From Methanobacteriota archaeon (GTDB lineage Archaea; Thermoplasmatota; Thermoplasmata; SG8-5), in NCBI GenBank assembly GCA_013791785.1, contig VMTD01000058.1, positions 1 to 56,007 of the forward strand: a stretch of DNA of 56,007 bases, written 5' to 3'. Positions 7,960 through 16,655 of the stretch are shown one piece after another. The position numbers and the translations under genes were made by a program. The number at the start of each line of letters is the position of its first letter. The first letter of the stretch is position 1. The notes under the pieces are model-generated. The model saw only the letters and a list, made by a program, of their open reading frames with translations, ran no database searches and was not told the origin of the DNA.

Positions 7960-9345
7960 ATGCAGAAAGACATCCTGCACGGCCCGATAGCGCGAACGCT
8001 GTTCATGCTCGGATGGCCGTTGATGCTCACCAATGCATTTCAGATGGCTTATTCGGTTGCGGACATGTACTGGCTTGGAAAATTTATCGGGACAGAGGGC
8101 ATCGCCGCCACGAGCCTATCCTGGCCCCTGGTGTTCTTCCTGATATCCTTTGCCGGCGGCATGTCCGTGGCGGGAACAACGCTGGTCTCACAGTACACCG
8201 GTGTGAAGGATACAGAAGAGGTGAAGAAATCTGCCGGACAGGTATTCACCCTGCTGCTTCTGGTATCTATTATTACTTCAATCGTCGGAATACTGGTTAC
8301 AGACACATTACTGAATTTTATGGGCGCGCCGGATGAGGTTATTGTCAGGTCCTCCCCCTATGTCAAGATAATATTCTCATCGATTCCGTTCATGTTCATA
8401 ATCATGACATATTCATCCATATTGAGGGGCTGGGGTGACACACGGACGCCGATGCTCATAGCGGGGGTGAGTGTGGTGATCAATCTTGTCCTGGACCCGT
8501 TCCTTATCGCGGGCATCGGGCCATTCCCGGCCCTGGGCGTCGCCGGAGCCGCGGTGGCCACGCTCTTTGCCAGGGGCGTTGCCGCCGCCGCATGTATATA
8601 TCTGCTGTTCCGGGGAAAGAATACACTCACTATCGGACTGGAGCACATGAAGATGGAGGCCCAGAAGATTAAGCAGATTTTTAAGATCGGTCTTCCTGCA
8701 TCATTGGGGCAGTCCATGGTCGCTATTGGCTTTGTCATAATGATGGGATTGGTCGCCGGCTTCGGCACCGTCAGCCTGGCAACGTACGGGATCGGAACCA
8801 GAATCGTAAACCTGCTGTTCATCGTAACGGGAGGCATAACCGGCGCCGCGGTCACCATGATGGGACAAAGCCTGGGTGCCGAGAACCTGGACAGGGCTGG
8901 AAAGGTTCTTCGGACGTCAATACTGATAACCACCGGGTTCCTTCTGGTTTGCTCTACAGTTCTCTTTGCCTTCAGCGAGCAGGCATTCGGGATATTCTCG
9001 GATGACCCCAATGTTATTTCCGCCAGTTCTAAATTCGTGCTGGCATTTGGATTTTCCATCATGGGATTCGGTATATTCAGCAGCGTTCAATCGGCATATC
9101 AGGCATCCGGCCACACGGTTCCCACTCTGCTCATGGGATTGGTCCGATTATGGGGCATGAGAGTCCCATTCTCATTCATCCTGGCAATCCTGTTGGGCTG
9201 GGGCGTTTCAGGCATATGGGTGGGCATGGGACTGAGCAATTACCTGAGCGCGGCATTGGCCCTGGCCTGGGCTGCCACCGGAACATGGAAGGTCAACATG
9301 ATAAATGAAAAGAAGACTGTTTTACTGGAAGATGGTAGAGCTTAG
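7960..9345 (+). CDS. MATE family multidrug/cation efflux transporter
   Basis: A 461-residue integral membrane protein with about 12 predicted membrane helices arranged as two similar halves, the usual size and topology of MATE exporters. The N-terminal 'ILHGPIARTLFMLGWPLM' and 'MAYSVADMYWLG' segments are typical, as is the second-half 'GLPASLGQSMVAIGF'. It should export organic cations or drugs in exchange for Na+ or H+; the substrate cannot be read from sequence. The upstream region holds the family B element, a small inverted repeat TGCAC/GTGCA (about 7839-7859) and AT-rich promoter sequence. The gene appears monocistronic; its stop codon overlaps the start of a hairpin resembling a family A element end. 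Confidence 0.93.
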   Translation: MQKDILHGPIARTLFMLGWPLMLTNAFQMAYSVADMYWLGKFIGTEGIAATSLSWPLVFFLISFAGGMSVAGTTLVSQYTGVKDTEEVKKSAGQVFTLLLLVSIITSIVGILVTDTLLNFMGAPDEVIVRSSPYVKIIFSSIPFMFIIMTYSSILRGWGDTRTPMLIAGVSVVINLVLDPFLIAGIGPFPALGVAGAAVATLFARGVAAAACIYLLFRGKNTLTIGLEHMKMEAQKIKQIFKIGLPASLGQSMVAIGFVIMMGLVAGFGTVSLATYGIGTRIVNLLFIVTGGITGAAVTMMGQSLGAENLDRAGKVLRTSILITTGFLLVCSTVLFAFSEQAFGIFSDDPNVISASSKFVLAFGFSIMGFGIFSSVQSAYQASGHTVPTLLMGLVRLWGMRVPFSFILAILLGWGVSGIWVGMGLSNYLSAALALAWAATGTWKVNMINEKKTVLLEDGRA

Positions 9346-9631
9346 TGAGGGCACCCCACGGCTAAAGCCGGGGGCATCCTAACCGTTTCACACTGAATGA
9401 CGATTATTCATTGATTGAGACACTTGTCACTCAGTTTATTTCACATTTGCCAGCAACAGATAGGGGCCCGGGGAGCCCTTTAACTAAACAATCTTCGCCT
9501 TCTGACATTTGCTTTGAAATATTTTTCATCGCCTTGAGGCCATTTAGCAGTATGGCCGAACGGGCGATATATCGCCTTTCATCCGCAGACCTCAAGGTCG
9601 CGGCATCCAGGCAAAGCATGTTTAGTGAATT
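9346..9631. other. Gene-free region with a possible solo family A transposon end
   Basis: Right after TTAG (9342-9345) the sequence begins TGAGGGCACCCC and forms a hairpin (CCCC, CGGC / GCCG, GGGG; 9354-9374). This is the same context (TTAG then TG...) as the left ends of the family A elements elsewhere, so it may be a solo end, or simply the terminator of the MATE gene. Further on there is a perfect 14-bp palindrome GGCGATATATCGCC (9563-9576). The short reading frames here do not look coding. Confidence 0.4.
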
Positions 9632-9838
9632 TCATTTCTTCCTGGCCAGAAAATCCTTCAGGCGACCGTGGGCTTTCACGAACATTACAGGAATGACAAT
9701 CCACAGCAGGATTACCAGATAGAACGCACCTGTGTAACGTATGAGAAAGAGCAGCGATACGAATATGAATAGTATGAGCACCAGGGCCGGAAACGCCTTC
9801 CTTATGACCACGGGGGAGAACGGATGCAGGGACGCCAT
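9632..9838 (-). CDS. Small two-helix membrane protein
   Basis: A 68-residue protein with two hydrophobic helices (about residues 17-34 and 38-54: 'FPALVLILFIFVSLLFLI' and 'GAFYLVILLWIVIPVMFV') and a basic C-terminus ending ARKK. No enzymatic motif. Upstream sequence on this strand is AT-rich with a TATA-like TTATATTAT and no clear Shine-Dalgarno, consistent with a leaderless message, and it diverges from the Rpo11 operon. The function is unknown; existence is supported by the clean hydrophobic pattern rather than by a recognised family. Confidence 0.6.
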   Translation of the reverse strand: MASLHPFSPVVIRKAFPALVLILFIFVSLLFLIRYTGAFYLVILLWIVIPVMFVKAHGRLKDFLARKK

Positions 9839-9939
9839 GCACGGAAAAGGGCGCCTGATAATATAAAATTAATGAAAACCTTTAAAGACAAGCAGCAGTT
9901 ATCCGCGGTAATATCACAATAATCGAAAGAGGAATTACC

Positions 9940-10212
9940 ATGAAAATAAACATCCTGGAAAGGTCTGACAAGGAAATATATGTCGAGATGGATATCACCG
10001 ACATGACCCTTCTTCACCCCCTGGTTGAGGTTCTCATAAGGGACAAGACTGTGGACGTCGCGGAGTACAAGATAGGTCACCCGGAGCTGGACAAGCCCGT
10101 TCTTCACGTCAAGACGAAGTCCGGCAAGCCGGAAACAGCCATCAAGAGGGCCTCCAAGAACATTATCGAAACGTTCACCGACCTCAAAGCCGGATTCGAG
10201 AAGGAATTCTGA
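9940..10212 (+). CDS. rpo11: DNA-directed RNA polymerase subunit Rpo11 (L)
   Basis: A small assembly subunit of archaeal RNA polymerase that pairs with Rpo3, like the N-terminal half of the bacterial alpha dimer. The length of 90 residues is normal for the family. The recognisable core is 'MTLLHPLVEVLIRDKTVDVAEYKIGHPELDKPVLHVKT', split around the conserved HP..D..L motif, with a C-terminal amphipathic helix. It begins a co-directional run (Rpo11, TruD, TgtA, ModE-like regulator) with short gaps of 24 and 26 bases and a final overlap, so it is probably the first gene of an information-processing operon. A TATA-like AATATAAAATT and a GAGG before the ATG are present. Confidence 0.95.
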   Translation: MKINILERSDKEIYVEMDITDMTLLHPLVEVLIRDKTVDVAEYKIGHPELDKPVLHVKTKSGKPETAIKRASKNIIETFTDLKAGFEKEF

Positions 10213-10236
10213 GTCATAAGGATAATACCGCCCCAC

Positions 10237-11544
10237 ATGACAATCAAAGATGCGGGAGAAGCCGAACGTCTTATCGGCCTTGAATGTTTTTTCACGCCCG
10301 ATGCGGGCATCGGCGGCAGATTGCGTGCCGAGCCGGAGGATTTTGTTGTGGAGGAATTATCGGTACTTCCAAAAGAGGACCCGAACGGCGTTCACACCGC
10401 CGCAATCGTCCGTGCCAGATACTGGGAAACAAACCGACTGATAAGGGAGTTTGCCAGGAGACTGAGGTGTAGTCGGAAGAAGATAATGTTCGCCGGCACA
10501 AAGGACAAGAGAGCGGTCACGACCCAGCTATTCGTTTTCGGCTCACCCATAAACGAAGTGAAAAACATGTTCATCACAGACGTTGAATTCCTGCGCCTTT
10601 ACCCCACGAATTCCAAAATAGGCATGGGTGACCTCCTGGGAAACAAGTTCGACATACTGCTGAAAGATATGGATACGGACATTGAAAGCACCATTTCAAT
10701 ATGCGAATCTGTGAAGAGCCAGCTGGATGCCCTGGGCGGATTTCCGAATTACTTCGGCGTCCAGAGATTCGGCGCGGTGAGGCCCATAACCCACACCATC
10801 GGCAAGCACATGACCAGAAAGGAACCGGAACAGGCAGTCATGGCCTACCTGTGCCATCACAGCCTCTATGAACATGAGGAGACCAGAAAAGCGAGAATGG
10901 CGCTGGCTCTCTCCGGCAACATCCCCCAGGCACTCCATGATTTCCCGGACGAGTTGAGCTTCGAGAAGGCCATCATGAATCACCTGGTCAATAATCCGGA
11001 TGATTTCATCGGCGCGCTTGGCCAGCTGCCCCAGAATCTCATGATGATGTTCATCCATGCTTACCAGTCACACCTTTTCAACAGGATGCTCAGCGAGAGG
11101 ATGAGAAGAGGCATTCCGTTCAATGAACCGGTGGAGGGCGATTTTATCCTGAAGATGGATAAAAATGGCTTGCCTGACCACGAGAACTGGGTCGTGGCGG
11201 ATGCCAGAAATATTCCCCGACTAACGGACTTGGCAAAACAGGGCAAGGCCTTCGTCAGCGCCACACTCTACGGCATGGATTCGGAGTTCGCCGGCGGGGA
11301 GCAGGGCGAGATAGAGGCAATGATTGTCGAGCAGGAAGGGGTCAAGAAAAAGGATTTCATTCTTTCGGAGTATGAAAAGCTCGGCTCCTACGGCACCAGA
11401 AGAGAGATACTCGCCCCGTGCAGGGACTTCACCATGGCCAGGGAAGAAAACGCTGTCCGATTCGGATTCCGGCTCAACAAGGGCTGCTACGCCACCACAC
11501 TTCTCAGGGAATTCATGAAATGCGACGAGCTTACCAAATATTAA
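10237..11544 (+). CDS. truD: tRNA pseudouridine(13) synthase TruD
   Basis: Converts U13 of tRNA (and U35 of tRNA-Tyr in some archaea) to pseudouridine. The 435-residue length suits archaeal and eukaryotic TruD, which carry a larger insertion than E. coli TruD (about 350). The family signatures are clear: 'RAEPEDFVVEEL' near residue 30, 'GTKDKRAVTTQ' at about residue 87 with the catalytic Asp, 'FPNYFGVQRFG' at about 168, and 'FVSATLYG' in the C-terminal part. It lies between Rpo11 and TgtA in the same direction, so two tRNA modification enzymes are adjacent. Confidence 0.96.
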   Translation: MTIKDAGEAERLIGLECFFTPDAGIGGRLRAEPEDFVVEELSVLPKEDPNGVHTAAIVRARYWETNRLIREFARRLRCSRKKIMFAGTKDKRAVTTQLFVFGSPINEVKNMFITDVEFLRLYPTNSKIGMGDLLGNKFDILLKDMDTDIESTISICESVKSQLDALGGFPNYFGVQRFGAVRPITHTIGKHMTRKEPEQAVMAYLCHHSLYEHEETRKARMALALSGNIPQALHDFPDELSFEKAIMNHLVNNPDDFIGALGQLPQNLMMMFIHAYQSHLFNRMLSERMRRGIPFNEPVEGDFILKMDKNGLPDHENWVVADARNIPRLTDLAKQGKAFVSATLYGMDSEFAGGEQGEIEAMIVEQEGVKKKDFILSEYEKLGSYGTRREILAPCRDFTMAREENAVRFGFRLNKGCYATTLLREFMKCDELTKY

Positions 11545-11570
11545 TATGGGTTCGATAATACCGCGTTACA

Positions 11571-13517
11571 ATGTTCGAGCTGAAAGACCGGGATGGCCTG
11601 GCAAGAATCGGGATTCTCAGAACCGCCCACGGAGATATCGAGACGCCGACGCTACTGCCAGTGATAAATCCCAATCAAATTACTGTATCCCCGGCCGAGA
11701 TGCGGGAAAAGGTCGGCATGCAGGCCATGATCACCAACTCTTACATAATCCGGAAGAGCGACAATCTCAGGGACATTGCCCTGGAGAAAGGACTTCATCA
11801 TCTCGTGGGATTTGACGGGCCGATAATGACTGACTCGGGCACGTTCCAGGCCCATGTTTACGGCAAGATTGAATTGAAACCTCTCGAGATAATCGAATTC
11901 CAGAAGACCATAGGTTCCGATATCGGGACCGTGCTGGACCTCTTTTCGGAACCGGACGACGGATACGAGAAGGTTCAGAATGACCTAACAGAGACAATTA
12001 CCAGAACAAAAATGTCCGCCGAGAACAAGGGAAACATGATGCTGGCCGGACCAATCCAGGGCGGCAGATTCCCCGAACTGAGAGAACACGCGGCAAGGGA
12101 AATGTCGAAGCTGGACTGCGACGTTTTCCCGGTCGGGGGCGTCGTTCCCATGATGGAGAGGCAGATGTATTCCACGCTGGTGAATGCGACCCTGAGCGCA
12201 AAAAAGTTCCTGGACCCATCCAAACCGGTTCACCTGTTCGGCGCAGGGCACCCCATGCTTTTCGCCCTGGCCACATTGATGGGCTGCGACATGTTCGATT
12301 CCTCGGCCTACGCGAAGTTCGCCAGGGAAGGCCGGATGATGTTCTCCGACGGAACAAGATTCCTGGCGGAGATGCGGGAATTACCCTGCCACTGCCAGGT
12401 CTGCTCGACTCATACTGCTGATGAACTAAGGAACAGTCCCTCGAAGGACAAACTTCTGGCCCTGCACAATCTTCATGTTTCTTTTTCTGAATTGCGAAGC
12501 ATCAAGCAGGCAATTCATGAAGGAAGACTATGGGAACTGGCCGAGACCAGATGCCGCTCGCACCCCACGCTCCTGGACGGGCTGAGATGCATGGCCAATC
12601 ACACGGAATTTCTGGAGAGGCACGAGCCGCTCTCCCGGACACTCGCGTACCTCTACACCTCCAGGGAATCTTACCACCGGCCGACGGTCACCAGGCTGAG
12701 AAAGCGCATCCTGGAGCGGTACGAACCGCCGAACAGCAGCGCGGAGATATTGCTGCCCGACGCAACAAAGCCATACTCAAGGACCTTCGCCGAGCCCATT
12801 GCAAACGCGCTCAAAATCTCAGACGCACATTTCTGGGCCGACGCCCTGTTTTGCCCGGTGCCGCTGGAACTGGATGAGATGTACCCCATATCGCAATCCG
12901 TTGTTCCGGAATTCCCCGGACAGGACATCATCGGAGAAAAGGAGAAGGTGCTGGCACAGTTCAGAGATGCTGGCAAGTTCCCGTCGCCGCTCAGAATCTG
13001 GAACGGCATCGAGACCCTGGAAGGGCTTCCGCCGAGGTCCGGGTCGCTGCCGGATATGAACCTCATGAGGGTGAAAGCCGTCGCAGATATCCAGTTCGGA
13101 AAGGGCGCTGGAAACGCACTTCTGGACGGAAAAGTGAAACTTGTCCTGTCCAGCAACACCGACAGGATAAGGAACGTGCAGGTGAACGGCAATCACGTCC
13201 TTTCCATGAGGGCTGGAGACGGATTCTTCTCGCTGAAACCTGCAGGCGGCCGGATGCTTCTGAAGGCGTTCCCGTCTCCGAAACTTAGGGTAATAGTGAA
13301 TGCCGATTCAGCTGAATTCAACCGCCTGGGCAGGAACGTGTTCTGCGGTTTCATCGTGGACGCAGACCCGGGCATCATTCCCAGGGACGAGGTTATCATA
13401 GTCAACGAATCGGACGAACTCTGCGCCATCGGTCAGGCAATGATGACCAGGGAAGAGATGCTGGCCTTCAGGAGGGGAATCGCTGTGAAAGTGCGGGACG
13501 GCGTCGGAAATGATTGA
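11571..13517 (+). CDS. tgtA: Archaeosine tRNA-guanine transglycosylase
   Basis: Exchanges guanine-15 in the tRNA D-loop for preQ0, the first tRNA-level step toward archaeosine. At 648 residues it is the full-length archaeal form. The N-terminal TIM-barrel has 'MTDSGTFQ' (about residue 86, the Asp of the substrate site) and 'MFDSSAYAKFAREGRM' (about 243-258, the nucleophilic Asp), and the zinc site 'LPCHCQVCST' with a downstream His. Middle C1/C2 domains follow, then a C-terminal PUA RNA-binding domain (about 570-645, 'GRNVFCGFIVDADPGIIPRDEVIIV'). The tail overlaps the following regulator gene by 8 bases (ATGATTGA), indicating translational coupling. Confidence 0.96.
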   Translation: MFELKDRDGLARIGILRTAHGDIETPTLLPVINPNQITVSPAEMREKVGMQAMITNSYIIRKSDNLRDIALEKGLHHLVGFDGPIMTDSGTFQAHVYGKIELKPLEIIEFQKTIGSDIGTVLDLFSEPDDGYEKVQNDLTETITRTKMSAENKGNMMLAGPIQGGRFPELREHAAREMSKLDCDVFPVGGVVPMMERQMYSTLVNATLSAKKFLDPSKPVHLFGAGHPMLFALATLMGCDMFDSSAYAKFAREGRMMFSDGTRFLAEMRELPCHCQVCSTHTADELRNSPSKDKLLALHNLHVSFSELRSIKQAIHEGRLWELAETRCRSHPTLLDGLRCMANHTEFLERHEPLSRTLAYLYTSRESYHRPTVTRLRKRILERYEPPNSSAEILLPDATKPYSRTFAEPIANALKISDAHFWADALFCPVPLELDEMYPISQSVVPEFPGQDIIGEKEKVLAQFRDAGKFPSPLRIWNGIETLEGLPPRSGSLPDMNLMRVKAVADIQFGKGAGNALLDGKVKLVLSSNTDRIRNVQVNGNHVLSMRAGDGFFSLKPAGGRMLLKAFPSPKLRVIVNADSAEFNRLGRNVFCGFIVDADPGIIPRDEVIIVNESDELCAIGQAMMTREEMLAFRRGIAVKVRDGVGND

Positions 13518-13830
13518 AATCAAGGCCAAACTCTGGTTGGAGAAAGACTCCAAATTCATCCTGGGCGTGGGCAGGGCCGAGATTCTCCGGAAGATCAAGG
13601 ATACAGGTTCGTTAGCCAGGGCCGCGGAGTCCATGGGAATGTCATACAGCCATGCATGGTCCGAAATTCGCGAGATATCGGACGCACTGGGCGGTCCGGT
13701 AGTCGAGACAGCCAGGGGCGGCAGGAGCGGGGGAAGTTCCAGGCTCACGGCGCTGGGGCTCGAGATCCTTGATACATTCGAAAAGGAAAATGAAAGGTTG
13801 GACAGGCATCTGGCCAAGAGAAACGGCTGA
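13510..13830 (+). CDS. ModE-type winged-helix regulator (N-terminal domain only)
   Basis: A 106-residue DNA-binding protein matching the N-terminal LysR/ModE-like winged helix: 'FILGVGRAEILRKIKDTGSLARAAESMGMSYSHAWSEI' split across the recognition helix, then 'GGRSGGSSRLTALGLEIL', the typical wing and dimer helix. Bacterial ModE adds molybdate-binding TOBE domains, which are absent here; such short forms are common in archaea and may or may not sense molybdate or tungstate. The start lies inside the end of tgtA (8-base overlap). It is convergent with the anchored protein gene at 13849, whose promoter carries a perfect palindrome that this protein could bind (inference). Confidence 0.85.
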   Translation: MIEIKAKLWLEKDSKFILGVGRAEILRKIKDTGSLARAAESMGMSYSHAWSEIREISDALGGPVVETARGGRSGGSSRLTALGLEILDTFEKENERLDRHLAKRNG

Positions 13831-13848
13831 TGCCTGTCATTGAACTGT

Positions 13849-14616
13849 TTATTCGACCACTATTGTAACGACGTATTTTATCATGTATTTGGTCTTGCCG
13901 AATCCGGAGTCCTCCGAGAAAACGGTTTTGACTGTGTCATCTATCAGAACGCCATCCATCATTGCATCCCAGGTGACAGTCTTGTTGTAGCCGTCATCGC
14001 CGTATATCGTGTAATTGTGGGACGCGGGATTGGCAAGTCCGGTGTAATTCACCATGTCGCTCAGGGACCAGCCTGTTGCCGAGTAAGTGTCGTTGTATGC
14101 CACGGTCTTTTCCTCGACCCTCTTGGGCATGTAATCCAGGTAGTACTCCAGACCGTTCAGGACCACGGGTGTGAGTTGGGCCTTGATCACGGTGGCGAAG
14201 TTCTTCACTTTGTAGCCAGACGGCATGTCAGGGAAAACGGTCATCAGGTAAGCCGTCTCGTTACCGGTGTCCTCGTCCGTCTCTTCCACCAGGGTCACGA
14301 TGCCGTTCTGCATGACTGTCCAGTTGACTGCCATTGCATAACCATCATCCGCTTTGATGACATAGGTCCATGTTTCCGGGTTGGCCAGGGCTGTGTCATT
14401 GACCATTGCGCTGAGGGAAACGCCCTCCTTGCCGTCAACGGTCTTCGTTCCGAATTCGTCCATCATCTCTGCGTACGTGTAATCCGAACCGTTGATGTTG
14501 GCCGAGAGCACATACTCCGGGTCTTTTGCACCGTCGTCATTCATGCTCAAACCAAGCGCCGCAACGAGCAAAACAGCCGCAACTACTGCTATTATTATCC
14601 ATGTGATTTTGTTCAT
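13849..14616 (-). CDS. Membrane-anchored extracellular protein with two related domains
   Basis: A 255-residue protein with an N-terminal membrane anchor or signal (residues 5-24, rich in Val/Ala/Ile), then two similar units of about 75 residues (about 55-130 and 165-245). Each reads like 'G.SLS.MVN.T.LANP...YT....DGY...V.W..M..GV'. This pattern resembles part of the sulfite-oxidase-type molybdopterin-binding fold ('GVPL..LL......DGY'), but no cofactor Cys is visible, so a binding rather than catalytic role is likelier. A ModE-like regulator gene ends 18 bases away in convergent orientation. The domain call is tentative; that it is secreted and internally duplicated is clear. Confidence 0.75.
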   Translation of the reverse strand: MNKITWIIIAVVAAVLLVAALGLSMNDDGAKDPEYVLSANINGSDYTYAEMMDEFGTKTVDGKEGVSLSAMVNDTALANPETWTYVIKADDGYAMAVNWTVMQNGIVTLVEETDEDTGNETAYLMTVFPDMPSGYKVKNFATVIKAQLTPVVLNGLEYYLDYMPKRVEEKTVAYNDTYSATGWSLSDMVNYTGLANPASHNYTIYGDDGYNKTVTWDAMMDGVLIDDTVKTVFSEDSGFGKTKYMIKYVVTIVVE

Positions 14617-14638
14617 ATTCTCACCTATCCATACTTTG

Positions 14639-14660
14639 GATATTCTCGGGTGAGAATATC
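14639..14660. promoter_or_regulatory. Perfect 9-bp palindromic operator
   Basis: GATATTCTC, four bases (GGGT), then GAGAATATC. The repeat is perfect and lies 22 bases upstream of the start codon of the minus-strand gene ending at 13849, where a regulator would block or recruit transcription. A further half-site ATATTCTCACC lies next to the start codon (about 14615-14625). Confidence 0.65.
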
Positions 14661-14709
14661 GACATTCTTAAAGTTTGCGGACTGCTGAGTAGAACCATAC
14701 ACCTGGAGA

Positions 14710-14937
14710 TCAGGACGACCCTTCCAAACTCTTCAGCGCCACAGTTGCGCATGCCAGAAAATCATCAATAGTGTTCCGCAGGGTCATGACATTGTCCGCC
14801 TCTGCGGAAACATGGATGACGTTTCCCTCAACCCGGGTCTCCACATATCCGGCATTGTCCAGTTCCAGGGCCTTGGCTATGTTTGTGGCGGTGGCCTCGT
14901 CAGGGAACTCAAGTTCAAGGGTGCAGACGGATTTCAT
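14710..14937 (-). CDS. pcc1: KEOPS complex subunit Pcc1
   Basis: A dimerisation subunit of the KEOPS complex, which with Kae1 makes the t6A modification on ANN-decoding tRNAs. The 75-residue length is normal. The fold signature is visible: 'LELEFPDEATATNIAKALELDN' near the N-terminus, a central strand 'VETRVEGNVIHVSAEADNVMTLRNTIDDFL' (read in two parts) and a final helix. It stands alone on this strand between the anchored protein and a broken pilin-like gene; the other KEOPS genes are not in the window. Confidence 0.9.
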   Translation of the reverse strand: MKSVCTLELEFPDEATATNIAKALELDNAGYVETRVEGNVIHVSAEADNVMTLRNTIDDFLACATVALKSLEGSS

Positions 14938-15041
14938 CGATGGGGAATAGGGAATCGGGAATAAAGGTTAGCTGTATCCAAAATCCTGTGGGATATTTGG
15001 AGGGAATCGGGATTTCGTCTTGCATTTTCTCACCTCAAGAT

Positions 15042-15474
15042 TTAGGGAATAGTATAACTGGTCGTACCGAAATCATCTGACGATGAAGAAATTATGATTA
15101 TATCACCCAGATTTATCCCCTCGAGACGATACAGTACTATCTTCACACCCACTGTGTAAATCAAACTGTTTGCATCAGAACCATTTACAAATTGCCAACC
15201 TGAATTGGTTGAATATTCTGCGAGTTCAACATCCGAAGCATTGTACAACTTGATTTCATCAATAACCAATGGTGTGTAATTATGTCAGAGGATTTAAGGA
15301 CTTACCCTCCTGAAGTATACCCAAAGGAGTCGGGCCAGATGAACCAGAAGGAGGTATCAATACCATAGAATAGAGCGTTCCGGCAATCACAACCACAATG
15401 ACGATCAAAATCGTTGCAATGACGGCTTTCTTTCCCATCGACATTTCACCTGGCTTACAAATTTCGTCATCCAT
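15042..15474 (-). pseudogene. Frameshifted type IV pilin-like secreted protein
   Basis: Two reading frames on the minus strand look like parts of one gene. The first (15280-15474, 64 residues) has a basic N-terminus, 'GKKAVIATILIVIVVVIAG', typical of archaeal class III signal peptides, and a Pro/Ser/Gly linker. The second (15042 to about 15280) continues as a beta-rich extracellular domain ('VIDEIKLYNASDVELAEYS...'), in a different frame and without a convincing start. A single-base change near 15275-15290 would join them. It is either a decayed pilin-like gene or, less likely, a frameshifting one. A second coding-like remnant lies upstream. Confidence 0.55.
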
Positions 15475-15911
15475 TTTCTCACGTCCTCATGAAGTAATTC
15501 TCCACGACCGTATATATAATCAATCTTGACATGTCAAATATAAATTCTTGGCAATGCGAGCAATTCGGCAACATATGGCCGCTGTGTTGAATATTGGGAA
15601 TATCTCCGCTAGGTGTGTGTATGAATGCTCCTTGAAATTATTTTTAACATGCGACGTAAGAGGTCACTGTTGTGAAGCCTCTTACAACGGTAAGTGGTCC
15701 GCATCCCCAAGTTCCCCTATATTGCGACAGAAGACTCTAACAATAAATTATGGGATTTTGATATAACTGATACAGGGATTGATTACAACAGCCAGCCAGA
15801 TTATTTCATCTGTTATTACTGAATAATAACTTTTGAAGACTGACCACTTACTCCGACCCACAATTTATATATGCCATTATTGATTTGGGGCATAGAATAA
15901 GGGGGGCCTTT
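15475..15911. other. Gene-free region with a coding-like remnant and the PCNA promoter
   Basis: A stretch at about 15704-15822 reads in one frame as 'KFPYIATEDSNNKLWDFD' and on to 'DYNSQPDYFICYY' before a stop, with no start or upstream context, and looks like a relic of a secreted protein gene. Just before PCNA there is a TATA-like AATTTATATATGCC (about 15862-15875) and a GGGGGG site before the start codon. No RNA gene was recognised. Confidence 0.4.
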
Positions 15912-16649
15912 ATGTTCAAGGCGAAAGTTAGACCGGAAGTGCTTAAAGAAGTGGTTGATGTAGTGTCAACCACGGTGGATGAAACAAAGATTACCGCAAC
16001 CAAGACAGGCATCAGCATAAAGGCTGTTGACCCTGCCCACGTTGCAATGATTGACCTCACTCTCAGCAAGGGTGGTTTTGAGGAATACAAAGCCGACGAT
16101 GTTGCTCTGGGCGTGGACATGGACAAGATAAAGGAAGTTCTCAGGCTGGCCAAACCCGGCGACATGATTTATATGGAGCATGACGAAGAGAGGAACAGGC
16201 TTGTTTTCAAGGTCGGAAACATCACAAGAAAGATGAGCCTGGTGGACACCACCGGCATGTCAGAGCCGAAAGTTCCGAATCTCAATTTGCCCGTGAAGAT
16301 TGTCGTCAAAACGGACGAAATACGCCAGGGAATAAGGGCCAGCGAGAGCGTCTCGGATCATATCGCGCTTGTTGCGAATCCGGAAGGTTTCGAGATGATA
16401 TCCGAAGGGGATACCGATTCAGTAAATCTGAAACTCGGCAAGGACCTCCTGGAGGAACTGAAGTGCAAGGAGGAGACAAGAAGTTTGTTTCCGTTGGATT
16501 ACTTCTCCAGCATATTCAAGACAATAAGCACTGCCAGCGTCGTTACGATGCACATGGGCAGCGATTACCCTGTCAAGCTGGAATTCTCCATCGCCAACGA
16601 GAAGGGCGCGGTCGTTTATCTGCTGGCTCCGAGAATCGAATCTGAATAA
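15912..16649 (+). CDS. pcn: DNA polymerase sliding clamp PCNA
   Basis: A homotrimeric ring that tethers replicative polymerases, Fen1, ligase and other factors to DNA. The 245-residue length is typical. Recognisable elements are 'SIKAVDPAHVAMIDLTL' in the first domain, the interdomain connector region around 'SLVDTTGMSEPKVPNLNLP' (about residues 113-131), and the C-terminal 'YPVKLEFSIANEKGAVVYLLAPRIE', the strand that ends at the PIP-box binding pocket. The ATG at 15912 follows a G-run; an in-frame upstream ATG nine codons earlier adds residues absent from the family. A family B mobile element begins 7 bases after the stop and its inferred target duplication covers the stop codon. Confidence 0.96.
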   Translation: MFKAKVRPEVLKEVVDVVSTTVDETKITATKTGISIKAVDPAHVAMIDLTLSKGGFEEYKADDVALGVDMDKIKEVLRLAKPGDMIYMEHDEERNRLVFKVGNITRKMSLVDTTGMSEPKVPNLNLPVKIVVKTDEIRQGIRASESVSDHIALVANPEGFEMISEGDTDSVNLKLGKDLLEELKCKEETRSLFPLDYFSSIFKTISTASVVTMHMGSDYPVKLEFSIANEKGAVVYLLAPRIESE

Positions 16650-16655
16650 TCGAGG

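Noticed and set aside
9411-9722. Plus-strand reading frame of 103 codons
   Set aside because: Low-complexity, no family, no ribosome binding site, and it overlaps the better supported small membrane protein on the other strand.
13840-14688. Plus-strand reading frame of 282 codons over the anchored protein gene
   Set aside because: It is the antisense of a well supported gene with signal peptide and duplicated domains; its composition (Cys/His/Val-rich) is not protein-like.
15548-15766. Plus-strand reading frame of 72 codons before PCNA
   Set aside because: No domain, no ribosome binding site, and another frame of the same stretch looks more coding-like as a relic.
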